NCBI GenBank assembly: GCA_963575745.1
Contig: CAUYUJ010016713.1
Location: forward strand, 197,001-261,000
Direction of reading: 5' to 3'
Origin: Prorocentrum cordatum
Taxonomy: Eukaryota; Sar; Dinophyceae; Prorocentrales; Prorocentraceae
Length of the DNA stretch: 64,000 nucleotides
Below, one piece after another: positions 18,706 to 28,230 of this stretch; positions within the stretch are counted from its first letter, which is position 1; each line of letters starts with the position of its first letter. The notes beneath the pieces were generated by a model. It was not told the DNA's origin. It searched no databases and was given only the letters and a program-made list of their open reading frames with translations. The position numbers and the translations under genes were made by a program.

Positions 18706-21336
18706 ATGGACCTCGAGCGCGTCGTGGCGGGCCTGAACCCCGAGGTCCTCCGCCGCCTGCAGGCGGCCTTCCCTCGCCGCTCGGGGGCCTCTCCGCCCGC
18801 CGCTCGCGCCTCGGTTCGCAGTCGCTCTCGGGGCCGCGGCACGCGTGTAGGCTCCGAGACTCCGCGGCCCGTGCCCCCGCCGCCGCCGCCGCCCCCTCAC
18901 CACTCTGGTGGGCGTGCGGCGTCGCGATCCCGCGCGTCGACCGCAGGCCAGGGGCTTAGTCGGGCCGTCGCGCGCGGCTCCTCTCGCGCGCCTTCGCGTC
19001 AGGCGACGTCGCCTCGGCGTCGCGAGGTGCGCTCCCCTCGAGTCGCTCCGAAGCGGCGCCCGAGCCCCGCTACTGCGCAGCGGCCAGCCACGTCCCGCCA
19101 TGGTGCGAGCTCGGGCGACGCCCACGCAGGCAGCTCCCGCGCGGACTCCGCTGCTCAGGCCCCTCAGTCTTCGGTAGGCACGCGCTCCTCCAGCGATGCT
19201 GTTGCGGCCCCGCAGGGCGGAGGGCGTGCCGCCGAGGAAAGGGGGTCTTCGAGCGGCCCCGCGCCTGGCCGAGATTCAGGGCACGAGCTGCATCCCAGCG
19301 GCTCCCACAGCGGCGACGCTGGGAGCGCCGCGGCTGCAGCCTTCGCAGCGCGGCGCACGGCCTCCGCGGCCGTTGAGCAGCCCTTGCCTCCAGGGGCCGC
19401 CACCGCCCTAGCGTGGCGTCTCAACCTCGGCGGTGAGAAGGTCACAGTGGTGAGGTGGGGACCCGCCTGGCAAGCTGCCTTCCAGAGCGCGGCGTCGTGG
19501 CTGAGGTCTTTCGCACCCGCAGGGGCCGCCGAGCCCGAGGGCAGAGATGACCTGCACTGCCTCCTGCAGGCCTTGCACGCCTATAAGCGCCTGTTTCAGA
19601 CAGGCGGCGCCGAGCCGATCGACGAAGCCTCGTGGTTGCATCCTTACGTGGCCGCCGTCGAGCCCGAGGCTATCCCCGCGGGCGCTGACCTCCAAGCCAT
19701 GGGGGCGGGCGCCATCCGTGGCATCGGGCTCGGCTCAAAGATCGAGCACAGGAGGCGCGCGGGCAAGTTGGCCTGCCTTTTCGACCTTCTGTACCACGTG
19801 CAGGACGGTCACGGCGCCATCCCAGCAGCGCTGTGGGGATCTCATTCCCCTCCGTCCGAGATCCTCGACGCGTTCGCGGAGGTGGTGCCCGTTCCACATC
19901 ATTCGGGCCTCACGTCCTCGGCAGCTCGTTCCGAGCTCGCCGAATCGGCCGCAGCTGCGCGCGCCGAGCCGCGCCCGCCCTTTGACTGGGCGACCCTCGA
20001 GGGAGGGGGCGCTCTGCCCGCCGAGATCGAAGCAGGGGCTCGCCGTGCTCACCGTAACATGGGCGGATCCTTCACCTCGGCGCGGGCGATGCTGGCGGAG
20101 GCGTCGGGGTTCGAGACCGACGGGCGGGACACCCTCGTTCCGCCCTTCTACGCGTCCAGGAGCAGGAGGGCCGCCACGCTGATCAGCTCTCCCAGCCCTG
20201 GCCGCCCTGCGCTCATCCTGTGGTGCGTCTGCGGCCTCTGCATCTCTCTGGGAGCCGCGGCGCCGACCGCAGGCCAAGGGCTTAGTCGGGCTGCGCCTTC
20301 CGCGCCCGCTCGCCCTCCGCGCACTCCCTTCGTGCGCGATTCTCACCTCACCTCCGCGTATCTCGATCGTCGCTCGAGATCGATTGATGCGTTCGAACTG
20401 TGGTTAGCAGAACACACTGGCGTGCCGCCCGCCACTCTTTACCGTAGCGGGCTACTTCTCGCCCGCTTCCTCGCGACCTTCGGCGCGTGGCTTCATGATG
20501 CAGGTTTCCCTCATTATATTCTGGTTCATGCCATCTTGGGAATCCAGAGCGCTCATCCGCATTGGAAGGCCTTTCTAACAGAAGCTTGGGACGTAGCGAA
20601 ACAATGGAAGCTCGCGGAGCCGCCAAAGCTCCGCCCGCCCTTACCTCGCGCTCTGCTGCGCGCTATGGTCGGTCTCTGTTTCGCCTGGGACTGGCCTGTG
20701 ATGGCGGCCTTGCTGCTCATGGGCTTTACGATGTTCCTCAGGCCTGGCGAGCTGCTGGCGTCACGCCGCTGTGACTTGTCGCTTCCTTGCGACCGCCTCG
20801 AAGTTGAAGGGGATGCTTTTCTTTCGATTCTTGTTCCAAAGACCAGGAGAACGTACCCGACGCAGCATGCTCGCTGCTCCGATCGGGGCACGGTGAAGAT
20901 TCTGAATCAAGTGTTTGGGCGGTTGGCTTCCACCGATCCTCTCGCCCCTTTCGGTGCGAGCGGCTTCCGTACTCGGTGGAATCATTTGCTTTCGGCCCTG
21001 GGCGTCCCTCTTGCCAAAGCGGGTCAGGGGCTCAACCTGACGCCCGCATGTCTGCGGGGCTCTGGCGCAACAGACTTCTATATCGCTACGGAAGACGTCC
21101 CTCGCGTCTTCTGGCGGGGGCGTTGGCGTCAGGCTTCCAGTGCTGAGCGCTACCTGCAAGCCGCCGCCGCTTCCACAGTTCTTGCTGCGCTGCCCGTGCC
21201 CGCACGGGCGCGGATCCTGTTCTTCGCCACCGCCAGCGACCGCCTTGTCGCTTCCTTTCTCCAAGTCGGCCCCGCCGCTTGGCCTGCCCTACTTGCGGCC
21301 GCCCGCCGAAACCTTGTCACTTCGCAAGGTCCTTGA
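18706..21336 (+). CDS. ORF3: tyrosine recombinase of the DIRS-like element
   Basis: The start shown is the ATG of MDLERVVAGLNPEVLRRL. The frame is open back to about 17401 in +1 relation to ORF2, so frameshifting or a start further upstream is possible. Residues to about 540 are Ser/Arg-rich linker, a tubulin-unrelated globular part of unknown fold, and a hydrophobic stretch near 20202-20260. The recombinase occupies about 20330-21170. Catalytic residues in order are R (LRPGELL, codon 20740), K (VPKTRRTY, codon 20839), R (ACLRGSGATD, codon 21055), W (FWRGRW, codon 21124) and nucleophile Y (AERYLQ, codon 21151). The His expected three residues before the second Arg is Ala. It should integrate circular element DNA at the AT-core site. 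Confidence 0.85.
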   Translation: MDLERVVAGLNPEVLRRLQAAFPRRSGASPPAARASVRSRSRGRGTRVGSETPRPVPPPPPPPPHHSGGRAASRSRASTAGQGLSRAVARGSSRAPSRQATSPRRREVRSPRVAPKRRPSPATAQRPATSRHGASSGDAHAGSSRADSAAQAPQSSVGTRSSSDAVAAPQGGGRAAEERGSSSGPAPGRDSGHELHPSGSHSGDAGSAAAAAFAARRTASAAVEQPLPPGAATALAWRLNLGGEKVTVVRWGPAWQAAFQSAASWLRSFAPAGAAEPEGRDDLHCLLQALHAYKRLFQTGGAEPIDEASWLHPYVAAVEPEAIPAGADLQAMGAGAIRGIGLGSKIEHRRRAGKLACLFDLLYHVQDGHGAIPAALWGSHSPPSEILDAFAEVVPVPHHSGLTSSAARSELAESAAAARAEPRPPFDWATLEGGGALPAEIEAGARRAHRNMGGSFTSARAMLAEASGFETDGRDTLVPPFYASRSRRAATLISSPSPGRPALILWCVCGLCISLGAAAPTAGQGLSRAAPSAPARPPRTPFVRDSHLTSAYLDRRSRSIDAFELWLAEHTGVPPATLYRSGLLLARFLATFGAWLHDAGFPHYILVHAILGIQSAHPHWKAFLTEAWDVAKQWKLAEPPKLRPPLPRALLRAMVGLCFAWDWPVMAALLLMGFTMFLRPGELLASRRCDLSLPCDRLEVEGDAFLSILVPKTRRTYPTQHARCSDRGTVKILNQVFGRLASTDPLAPFGASGFRTRWNHLLSALGVPLAKAGQGLNLTPACLRGSGATDFYIATEDVPRVFWRGRWRQASSAERYLQAAAASTVLAALPVPARARILFFATASDRLVASFLQVGPAAWPALLAAARRNLVTSQGP
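18939..18965 (+). repeat. 27-bp internal repeat, copy 1
   Basis: GACCGCAGGCCAGGGGCTTA followed by GTCGGGC recurs at 20265-20291 with one substitution. Both copies are in the same frame of ORF3 (TAGQGLSRA). Confidence 0.85.
19182..19217 (+). repeat. 36-bp internal direct repeat, copy 2
   Basis: This is the partner of 13944-13979, 5238 bases downstream. Recombination between the two would remove ORF2 and the first part of ORF3. Confidence 0.85.
20265..20291 (+). repeat. 27-bp internal repeat, copy 2
   Basis: This is the second copy of the 18939-18965 sequence (26 of 27 identical), just upstream of the recombinase domain. Confidence 0.85.
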
Positions 21337-21347
21337 GCACGGGTATG

Positions 21348-21505
21348 GCTGCCTCGCCGTCGTCGGCGAGCAGGCGGTCTCCCCCGCCTGACGCGCGGCG
21401 CCCCGGCACGAGCGCGCGGGACGGGCCTGCCCATTTTGGGCCGCCCCGCGCGCGCGAGCCGCGGCCGCGCTCGGAGACAGCTCGCTAGCGCGCGAGCGGG
21501 AGAAT
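21348..21505 (+). repeat. Split direct repeat B1
   Basis: The 158 bases begin eleven bases after the recombinase stop and are repeated at 21594-21751 with one visible substitution (CCATTTTGG / CCATTCTGG). Their end GGGAGAAT abuts A2, so B1-A2 preserves the junction expected in the circular intermediate. Confidence 0.92.
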
Positions 21506-21559
21506 GCCTCTTCTATTCTCTGTGAGCAAGCTCCTGCTGTCTCCGCAGCTTCTCTGCCC
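21504..21559 (+). repeat. Split direct repeat A2
   Basis: This is identical to A1 at the left end of the element. It lies between B1 and B2, as in PAT/Ngaro-type elements. Confidence 0.92.
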
Positions 21560-21593
21560 CCCTCCCTCCTCTCCCAATCTAAGGCTGATGGGC

Positions 21594-21751
21594 GCTGCCT
21601 CGCCGTCGTCGGCGAGCAGGCGGTCTCCCCCGCCTGACGCGCGGCGCCCCGGCACGAGCGCGCGGGACGGGCCTGCCCATTCTGGGCCGCCCCGCGCGCG
21701 CGAGCCGCGGCCGCGCTCGGAGACAGCTCGCTAGCGCGCGAGCGGGAGAAT
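21594..21751 (+). repeat. Split direct repeat B2 (right end)
   Basis: This is the second copy of B, ending GGGAGAAT directly against the CCT array. It marks the right edge of the element. Confidence 0.92.
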
Positions 21752-21789
21752 CCTCCTCCTCCTCCTCCTCCTCCTCCTCCTCCTGTTCC

Positions 21790-21821
<32 letters not shown>

Positions 21822-21937
21822 TTCCCCCTCGTCCTCCTCGCCCTTTTCTTCCTCGTTATCCTCCTCCTCCTCCTCCTCGTCCTGCTCCTCCTCGTCCTTC
21901 TCCTTCTCCACCTCCTCCTCCTCCGCCTCCTCCTCCG
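21752..21937. repeat. (CCT)n array, right flank of the DIRS element
   Basis: CCT repeats with CTGTTCC, CTCTTCC, CGTCCTGC and CTTCTCC variants. The first ~75 bases match the second half of the unbroken array at 8491-8766. Confidence 0.85.
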
Positions 21938-22141
21938 CGGGAACCCCGTGGCAACCTACATGAGGTTGAGTCGGGCATGTCCCTCTGCAGGAGGAATGCT
22001 CAAGAATAGTACAGAATACTCTGGGGACTAGTGTTCGTTCTATTTTGGTTACTTCCCCACCATCCTGTGGTGTTGGGTCCTCGTTCTGGAGAGAGCCCTC
22101 CGTGTCTCACTCCTTCCTCCTCCCCCTCCCCCCTCCTCCAT

Positions 22142-22577
22142 CATCATCATCAGCATCATCATCAGCATCATCATCGTCGTCATCATCATCATCGGCGTCA
22201 TCATCACCTTCTTCGCCATCATCATCATCATCATCATCAGCATCAGGATCATCATCATCATCATCATCTTCATCAGCATCAGCATCATCAGCAGCAACAT
22301 CATCATCACCATCGTCATCACCATCATCAGCATCATCATCATCATCAACATCATCATCATCGCCATCGCCATCGTCATCATCATGGCCGTCTTCATCGCC
22401 ACCATCATCATCATCACCACCATCACCATCATATCCATCTTCATCATCATCAACATCATCATCATCATCATCATCGTCGTCATCATCATCATCATTATCA
22501 TTATTATCATCATCATCATCATCATCATCGTCATCATCATCACTGTCGCCGTCATCATCACCATCATCGCCATCAGC
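22142..22577. repeat. (CAT)n array
   Basis: About 435 bases of CAT with AGC, GTC, ACC, TTC and TTAT variants. The poly-His, poly-Ser, poly-Met and poly-Asp frames here are products of the triplet. Confidence 0.9.
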
Positions 22578-22840
22578 TTCGGCACACCCCTCACACGCTT
22601 CGTGGCCACACACCCCTCACACGTTCCGTGGCCCTATAGGGAACCCCACCGAAGGCAGCAGTGGAAGCGTTCGCATGGCAGCCCCGCGCCCATTTCAGCG
22701 CACCCCTCACACGTTACGTAGCCCCATAGGGAGCTCCACCGCAGGCCCCAGTGGTTGCGTTCGCATGGCGGCCCTGCGCTCAGTTCGGCACACCATCACA
22801 AGCTTCGTGGCCCCATAAGGAAATCCACCGAAGGCGATAC
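22576..22840. repeat. Satellite units of the 'CTTCGTGGCCCCAT' family
   Basis: Three to four units have the form CACCCCTCACACGCTTCGTG, GCCCCATAGGGAGCTCCACC, GAAGGC...GTTCGCATGGC. They belong to the large array at 42703-43998. A related leader (about 22042-22110) precedes the array here and there. Confidence 0.75.
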
Positions 22841-23353
22841 CCACAACGGCGACACTGAGAGCTGCATATGGTTGGGCCCTTCGCCAGGATCATTTTGATT
22901 AATTGCTGATTATCGGATGGTTTCCAACATCCGCCTGTAGGAGGAGATGCCCGGCCAAAACCTCGAGTGAGCAGAAGGCTGAGGAGTACCCCGATGGGCG
23001 GTTGGGGGCACCATTAGTATTGCAGTCAAGCCGCATTGCAAGGATGAGCATTTTTCCCAAGGTACCCTTACATCCTTGCCACCTTCGGCCTATCCTTGGC
23101 GACGTTTGCTGGCCAACCCCGTTCGAAAACGCCAACATGGTCCTCCAAGGCCCTTGCGTCCTTACTGCGCATCCTTATCAGTGAAATGGAGACACGGCTA
23201 GAGAAATAATAGAGAAACAATAGAAGACAACACAAACAAAACACGATATCAGACCAGTTGCATCTTTCACGGCCCTGCGCCCCCAAGAGGGCCAGCGGAT
23301 CTTTTGACTGGGCAGAAGCGTGTGTCTTGAACCATGTGTGTGAGTCGAGGCGG

Positions 23354-25186
23354 ATGAGGCCGAGGGTTCGGGCTCACGGATTCCTCCGCAGTCTCCGGTG
23401 TCAGAGTTGCCAGGGATGGTCGTCCAGAGGGCATGGGATTGCTAGGCCAACCCGGACATCCTGCCTGCAATTGCCGCATACGGCCACTTTGAGTTCTTGC
23501 CGCAGTCTATGCAATTATTGTGCACCCTCCTCCCCCTCATGCCTCCAGCCTCAGGCGGGCCAGGTGGCTCGCGTTCTCGTTCCTCGTATCCCTTCCCCTT
23601 CCCCCCTGGTCCCTCTCCTACCCGCGCCTCCTTCTCCTCGGGACTCCAGCCTCCAGCGGGGCCGGGGGGCAAGCCAGCGTGCGATGTGCGCTCAGCAGCT
23701 GTTGAAGGAGCGGACCACTGCCATCGGCGCTCAGGGGAGGCAGCAGTTGTGGTCCAGCGCGCTCGACACCTTCAGGGAGCTGCAGCGCTCGCGGGCGGCG
23801 CCAGACCTCGCCGCCTACACCGCGTGCATCGGCGCCTGCGCCAGGGGCTCAGAGTGGCAGCTGGCTCTGCACCTATTCGCCTCGCTGCGCCAGCAGGGGC
23901 TCCGGCCCGACCTGCGCGCGTACACGAGCGTGGCCGGCGCCTGCGCGAGGAGCCACGAGTGGCGCCGCAGCGTCGGCGTCCTGGATGCGATGCGGCAGGA
24001 GCGGCTGGAGCCAGACGCAAGACTGAGCGGGAGCGTGGTGCGCGCTTGCGCTGACGGTCGGCAGTGGATGCTGGCGGCGCTCTTGGCCGGCGAGGCCACC
24101 AGGCGCAGCCGCGCGCGGGGGTACGCGGACGCATTGGCGGCTTGCGAGGCGGGCCAGCAGTGGAGGCGCGCCTTGGAGCTGCTCGGTGCGGCGCGCTGGT
24201 GTAGCGTGCGGGTCGGCGTGCAGCTGCTCAACGCGGCGATGCGCGCCTGTGAGCGTGGGTCTGCCTGGGAGCTGGCGCTCGGGTTGCTGGGCTCGATGGG
24301 GCGCGACGCGCTGCGGCCCGACGGGACCGCCTACACTGTGGCTAGCATGGCATGCGGCCGCGGGTGGCTGTGGCGACAGGCTCTCGGCAACCTCTCCCGG
24401 ATGCAGGAGGTATCCCTCGAGCTGGGCCTGGCGAGCTTCAACGCGGCGGCGCGGGCGGTGGCCAACGCGGCGGAGTGGTCCCAGGCGCTCTCCCTGCTCT
24501 CCAAGCTGCGGTCACGCAAGCTCTCCCCAGACGAGGTGACCTGCGGTGCATTAGTGAAAGCCTGCGCAGGGTCGCCGGTGGCCTGGGTGGCGGCCGTGGG
24601 CTTCATCGCCGAGATGAGAAGGAGCGCCATGAGAGTCGGTGAACTGGCGCTCGCCCGGGCACTGGCGGGTTCCTCCTCGGCGGGCTCGCTGGGGGAGCCG
24701 CAGCTCGACGGCGACGGAGGTGCCCGTGGCAGCGCTCCCTGCGGGCGGCTCCTCGGAGAGCTCGAGCAGCGGTCGCTGGCCTCGCGCGAGGCGGAGCTCA
24801 TCATGCGGGTCGCGGTCACGGCAGGCGCAGCAGCAGCGCCCGCTGTCCTCGATTGCGCGGCTCCGCTGGGCAGTGCCCTGGCGAGCAGCTGTCCCGCCGC
24901 TCGCGCCGCCGCCAGACGGCCCGAGGTGTCGTGTGCGTCAGGGGCGGCGGGCGGTGCCGCCCTGGGCGGCCCAGCGGCGGCGGCGGCGGCGCTGCGGCTC
25001 CTCGAGGCGGGCCTTCCCTCCGCGGCGCTGGCGGCGCTGGAGGCCTGCCCGCTCGAGGCCGCGGCGGCGCCTGGGCACCTCCTCTCGCGGGCGCGGGCCG
25101 CGTGCGGGCCGCAGCCCGGCACACAGAGGTCCTCCTCCCGGGAACCCGCGCGCCGCGCTCAGGGCGGTCGGGGGCTCACTTGTTGA
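23354..25186 (+). CDS. Pentatricopeptide-repeat (PPR) protein
   Basis: This intact frame has 610 codons from the ATG at 23354; a second ATG at 23684 begins just before the repeats. The first ~110 residues are rich in Arg, Ser, Cys and Pro and lack acidic residues, as in an organelle-targeting leader. From about 23720 to 24640 eight to nine PPR units of about 35 residues follow, ending in PD or similar (AYTACIGACARGSEWQLALH, AYTSVAGACARSHEWRRSVG, LNAAMRACERGSAWELALGL, SFNAAARAVANAAEWSQALS). The Trp after the first helix is typical of dinoflagellate PPR proteins. The last ~180 residues are Ala-rich. PPR proteins bind organellar RNA sequence-specifically; the target is unknown. No intron is evident, so it may be a retrogene. 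It is the only intact non-transposon gene I recognise. Confidence 0.85.
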   Translation: MRPRVRAHGFLRSLRCQSCQGWSSRGHGIARPTRTSCLQLPHTATLSSCRSLCNYCAPSSPSCLQPQAGQVARVLVPRIPSPSPLVPLLPAPPSPRDSSLQRGRGASQRAMCAQQLLKERTTAIGAQGRQQLWSSALDTFRELQRSRAAPDLAAYTACIGACARGSEWQLALHLFASLRQQGLRPDLRAYTSVAGACARSHEWRRSVGVLDAMRQERLEPDARLSGSVVRACADGRQWMLAALLAGEATRRSRARGYADALAACEAGQQWRRALELLGAARWCSVRVGVQLLNAAMRACERGSAWELALGLLGSMGRDALRPDGTAYTVASMACGRGWLWRQALGNLSRMQEVSLELGLASFNAAARAVANAAEWSQALSLLSKLRSRKLSPDEVTCGALVKACAGSPVAWVAAVGFIAEMRRSAMRVGELALARALAGSSSAGSLGEPQLDGDGGARGSAPCGRLLGELEQRSLASREAELIMRVAVTAGAAAAPAVLDCAAPLGSALASSCPAARAAARRPEVSCASGAAGGAALGGPAAAAAALRLLEAGLPSAALAALEACPLEAAAAPGHLLSRARAACGPQPGTQRSSSREPARRAQGGRGLTC

Positions 25187-28100
25187 CGCTTCGGGTGTTC
25201 ACCTCCACTGGGCCTGTCCAGTAGTGACCCCCAGGCGGTCTTGCTTTGATCAGGGGAGCGTAGGAGCATACAGCGGAACAAAGTAGGGGGCCACCGTCAA
25301 CCCGAAGCTCGAGATCAGCCTGAGCAGACCCAGGAGTCAACCATACACGCCGTCGCGGATCCCTTGATCTTTGAGCCGCTTGAATGCAGCTTGGGGCGAT
25401 ATTTAGGCATTGTCGGGGCCGTTTGGGATGCCTTTGGGACTCTGCCGGGCCCCCCTCAGAGGCATTGGGGCCCCTTTGGAGGCCATATTGGAGGAATATG
25501 GAAAGGGGCGGCACCGATTAGCTCTGTCATTCTGGAGCCCGAAGCATAGTTCATCGGAGCATCTTGTGACATGTCAGACCCTTGGCTGCGGGAGCGGTAA
25601 AGACCGCAGCAGGATGCGCCACGGGAAGCACCCAGAGCTAAGCGTTCGATCGCACGTGGGCAAAGTTTCACGCACCTCGAGACGCATTGAGCCTGCCTTG
25701 AGAAGAGAAGGGACGCTCTTGGGCGCTTCGGGGGCCGCATTGGAGCCTTGGGTTCCTGTTGGCTTGGGGCTCTATCGGGCGATCTTGGAGCCATTTCGAG
25801 ACCGCAGAAGCTTAACATAAGCCAAAAGGCAATGTTTGAGGCGAGCATCATTGACACCCTTCTGGCTGTTCATGTTCCATGAGTTTGGCCGCTCGGGGGC
25901 GTCTTTGGGAGGCGCCGTGACCACCTGGAGCCGTTTTGGGGACGATCGGAGGCATGTTGGGGGCCATCTTGAGCAAACGTTGAACACACTGTGCCGTCTT
26001 GACAATTGGAGCAATGTTTGAGCCATATTGGCCCAAAGACTCCAAGATATGCACAGAAACGCCAGCATTACTCAAATACCTAAGGTGCTCCATCTTGTTG
26101 TGCGTGTGCCAAGAAGGCGGCGTGAATTAGCCCTGCCCCTCTGGAGCACGATAGTTCAACTTTTGGAGACCTGATCGTGCGATCTTGGAGCGTTCTGGGA
26201 GGCCTTCGAGGCTGTCTTCGACCGTTCATGTGCCCCTCTTGGGGCTTTCTTAGGCGATCATGGAGCTACCTTAAGGCCTCGGATGCCCATCGGAAGCGAG
26301 AAGGCAAGAATGCAGCAATCATTTCGACAACCCGAGGTCTCATCTCAACGCCATTTTGTGCCAAAAGCCTCTTACGGATGCCCCCGAGAGGCCTACGCAC
26401 ATTCGAACACTTTTATGTTGCTCAGTTATTTTGTCTTCGACAGGGGCACCCCCCGCCAGAGCCTGCAATATCGCCTCTTGGAGCCCTCTTGGGATGCTGT
26501 TTTGGCGCTCTTGGGGCAGTCTTGGACCTCTTCTGGCCCCCTCTTGGGAATCTCTTAGGCTTGTTTGAAGCCACCAAGAAGCTTCAGATGTCCAGTGGAA
26601 ACGAGATGGCGGGAAGGTGAACGTTTCAGAAACCTTTTTTGTGCGAATTGCGTTTGCATGTCTTCTCGATTGTTGACGATGGCGGCCCTTACCTACGCAA
26701 GGTGCGCCGTACGCGCCAGGGCACCCCATCACCCTTGCCGGATAACAAAGCGAGGCGATCGTGGGGTGCCCGATCATGACCCAAGATGCGGAATGTGTTT
26801 TGGGCAGGCATTTTGCGCCTGCGCACACCAGACAATGCAATGGCACCCCCGCCGCCTCTGCCAAACAACACATGTTAAGTGATCGCAGGGCGCCCAAACA
26901 TAGTCCATGTGTTACCGCATTGTGCAGTGTATACACTTTCTGACAGGAATGATGGGGGGAGGCCCTGGTTAGGCGCTGGTTAAGTGGGGAGGGAGTGATA
27001 AATTTGTCGCCCAAGAGGACACGCGAGTCAAATGACTCCGCCAAATGCACAGGGGAGCCACGAGACACCGCTGCCGCAGGGGAAGAAGAGGGCTGGAAGA
27101 GAGAAGTCCTTGAACCATTTTCGGCCAGAGGGTTGTGCATGGGACCAGGGGGGCACTTGCACAGTGCGGCTGCAAGAGAGGGCGCCGTTATATGGTTCGT
27201 TTGCCGTGGGGACCTCATCAATCGTCTTGGACGCTCTGAAGACCAGAAAATCGAATATGTGAAAACCATTCCCGACTGTTCATGTTTCATAGATTCAGAT
27301 GTCTCGGGATGGCCTCCAAGACTGCCAAGATTGCCGAAAGACGACCAAGAGGGCTCCAGGACGGCCCTGGTACCATCTGAGGCAATGTTGGAAGTGTGGA
27401 TTCCAATCCTCGCGTCCAGCGCCTTCGGGAAAGTCATGCCAGGATCCCTGGGAGCGCCCGGTCGCGCTCGGATATTCCGGCAATTGGGAGCCTGAGGCCA
27501 TTGCAGGGCATCGAAGGCGTCAATAGCGAACCACCGCCGTCTTTTGTTTTTCCCCACCCAGCAACAGAGCACAAACACACCAGCGGGAGAATATTGCACT
27601 CTTTGCGAAATGTTGTCATCCCGTCTTGGCCTCGTCTTCGCTTCTTCCCGCGAGAACTGGAATTGGCGGGCGGTGAACGCGAAGCGTCTTGAATCAATAG
27701 CTCTTCCTTGTCGCACCTCCCAGATGCGTCGGTAGGGCGGGCCGGGCGTTTCTCCTGATACCTCCTCGCCAATGAAGCTTGAAATTTGCAGCAGTTTCAA
27801 GTCATGGATGGAGGGCGTGGCGCTTTCAAAATGGAGCTCTCGCCTTAGCGCCGCGCGTACTCGTCTTAACACATTGAAGCCCCCCAAGTGGCCTCCTTTT
27901 CCTCCTCCTCCTTCTCCACCCTCTCCTCCATTCTCTCATCCCCCAAATGTTCCCTGATGGAATTCCACAACGGGTGTGGGAACACATAGTCCAATAGCTC
28001 GGCAAGTCTTCGGCCCAACGTTGGGCAACATAAGCGTTTCCCAAAGGCACGGAGCGGTAGTGGTTCACCGCGGGCGTCTTCGACCCAACGCACCCGTAGC

Positions 28101-28230
28101 CTGACGGTGGCATACCGAACATTCGAATATTAGGTTCCCATCGAGGTCTCGGCCCAAACCGCCAGCCACCCAGAAGCCACCGCAACATATCTTCATGCCC
28201 AGGCCAGAAAGTTCTTCTCCACGACGGCCC
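25187..28230. other. Gene-poor stretch with dispersed repeats
   Basis: G-rich repeats fill 25360-26560. A 515-codon minus-strand frame (26340-27887) is open but runs through these repeats and shows no domain, so I do not call it. A short phrase at 27636-27695 is shared with 53257-53315, and one unit of a repeat tandemly arrayed at 31930-32690 lies at 27780-27880. Confidence 0.5.
25360..26560. repeat. G-rich degenerate repeats, forward orientation
   Basis: Recurrent GGGGCCGTTTGGG, GGGGCCCCTTTGGAGGCC, TCTTGGAGCC and GCCATCTTGAGC phrases, spaced about 10-22 bases, with no exact unit. Confidence 0.5.

Larger units (their letters stand above)
11254..21751 (+). mobile_element. DIRS-like retroelement with split direct repeats
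   Basis: The element is about 10.5 kb. Its ends have the A1-ORFs-B1-A2-B2 layout known from PAT/Ngaro-type tyrosine-recombinase retroelements: A (56 bp) at 11254-11309 and 21504-21559, and B (158 bp) at 21348-21505 and 21594-21751. The products are ORF0 (membrane protein), Gag-like, RT/RNase H with a J-domain, and a tyrosine recombinase. In known relatives the RNA is copied to a circle, which the recombinase inserts without a target-site duplication. Here AT is shared at both edges and CCT repeats flank both sides. All frames are open, so the copy looks young. The placement within DIRS/PAT/Ngaro-like groups is inference. Confidence 0.9.
21962..22964. mobile_element. Possible inverted-repeat element, ~1.0 kb
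   Basis: The left end GAGGTTGAGTCGGGCATGTC, continuing CCTCTGCAGGAGGAATG, matches the reverse complement of 22926-22964 (GAGGTTTTGGCCGGGCATCT, continuing CCTCCTACAGGCGGATG). Most positions of a ~38-bp imperfect inverted repeat agree. The interior holds a CAT array and satellite units, and no transposase. The same ends frame a much shorter element at 57620-57770. No clear target duplication is visible. Confidence 0.45.

Noticed and set aside
18136-19125. Long minus-strand Arg-rich frames under ORF2 and ORF3
   Set aside because: They are antisense shadows of GC-rich coding sequence with no domain.
22142-22577. Long poly-His, poly-Ser, poly-Met and poly-Asp frames
   Set aside because: They are the frames of a CAT microsatellite. 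The same holds for 56813-57309 and for the Glu/Arg/Leu/Ser runs in the CCT/GGA arrays.
26019-26038. AGCCATATTGGCCCAAAG resembles the dinoflagellate spliced-leader core (AGCCATTTTGGCTCAAG)
   Set aside because: It lies inside the G-rich repeat family, in which GCCATCTTGG and GCCATATTGG are common, so the likeness is probably chance. No gene follows.
26340-27887. 515-codon minus-strand frame
   Set aside because: It crosses several unrelated dispersed repeats and has no domain or consistent composition, so it is most likely fortuitous.
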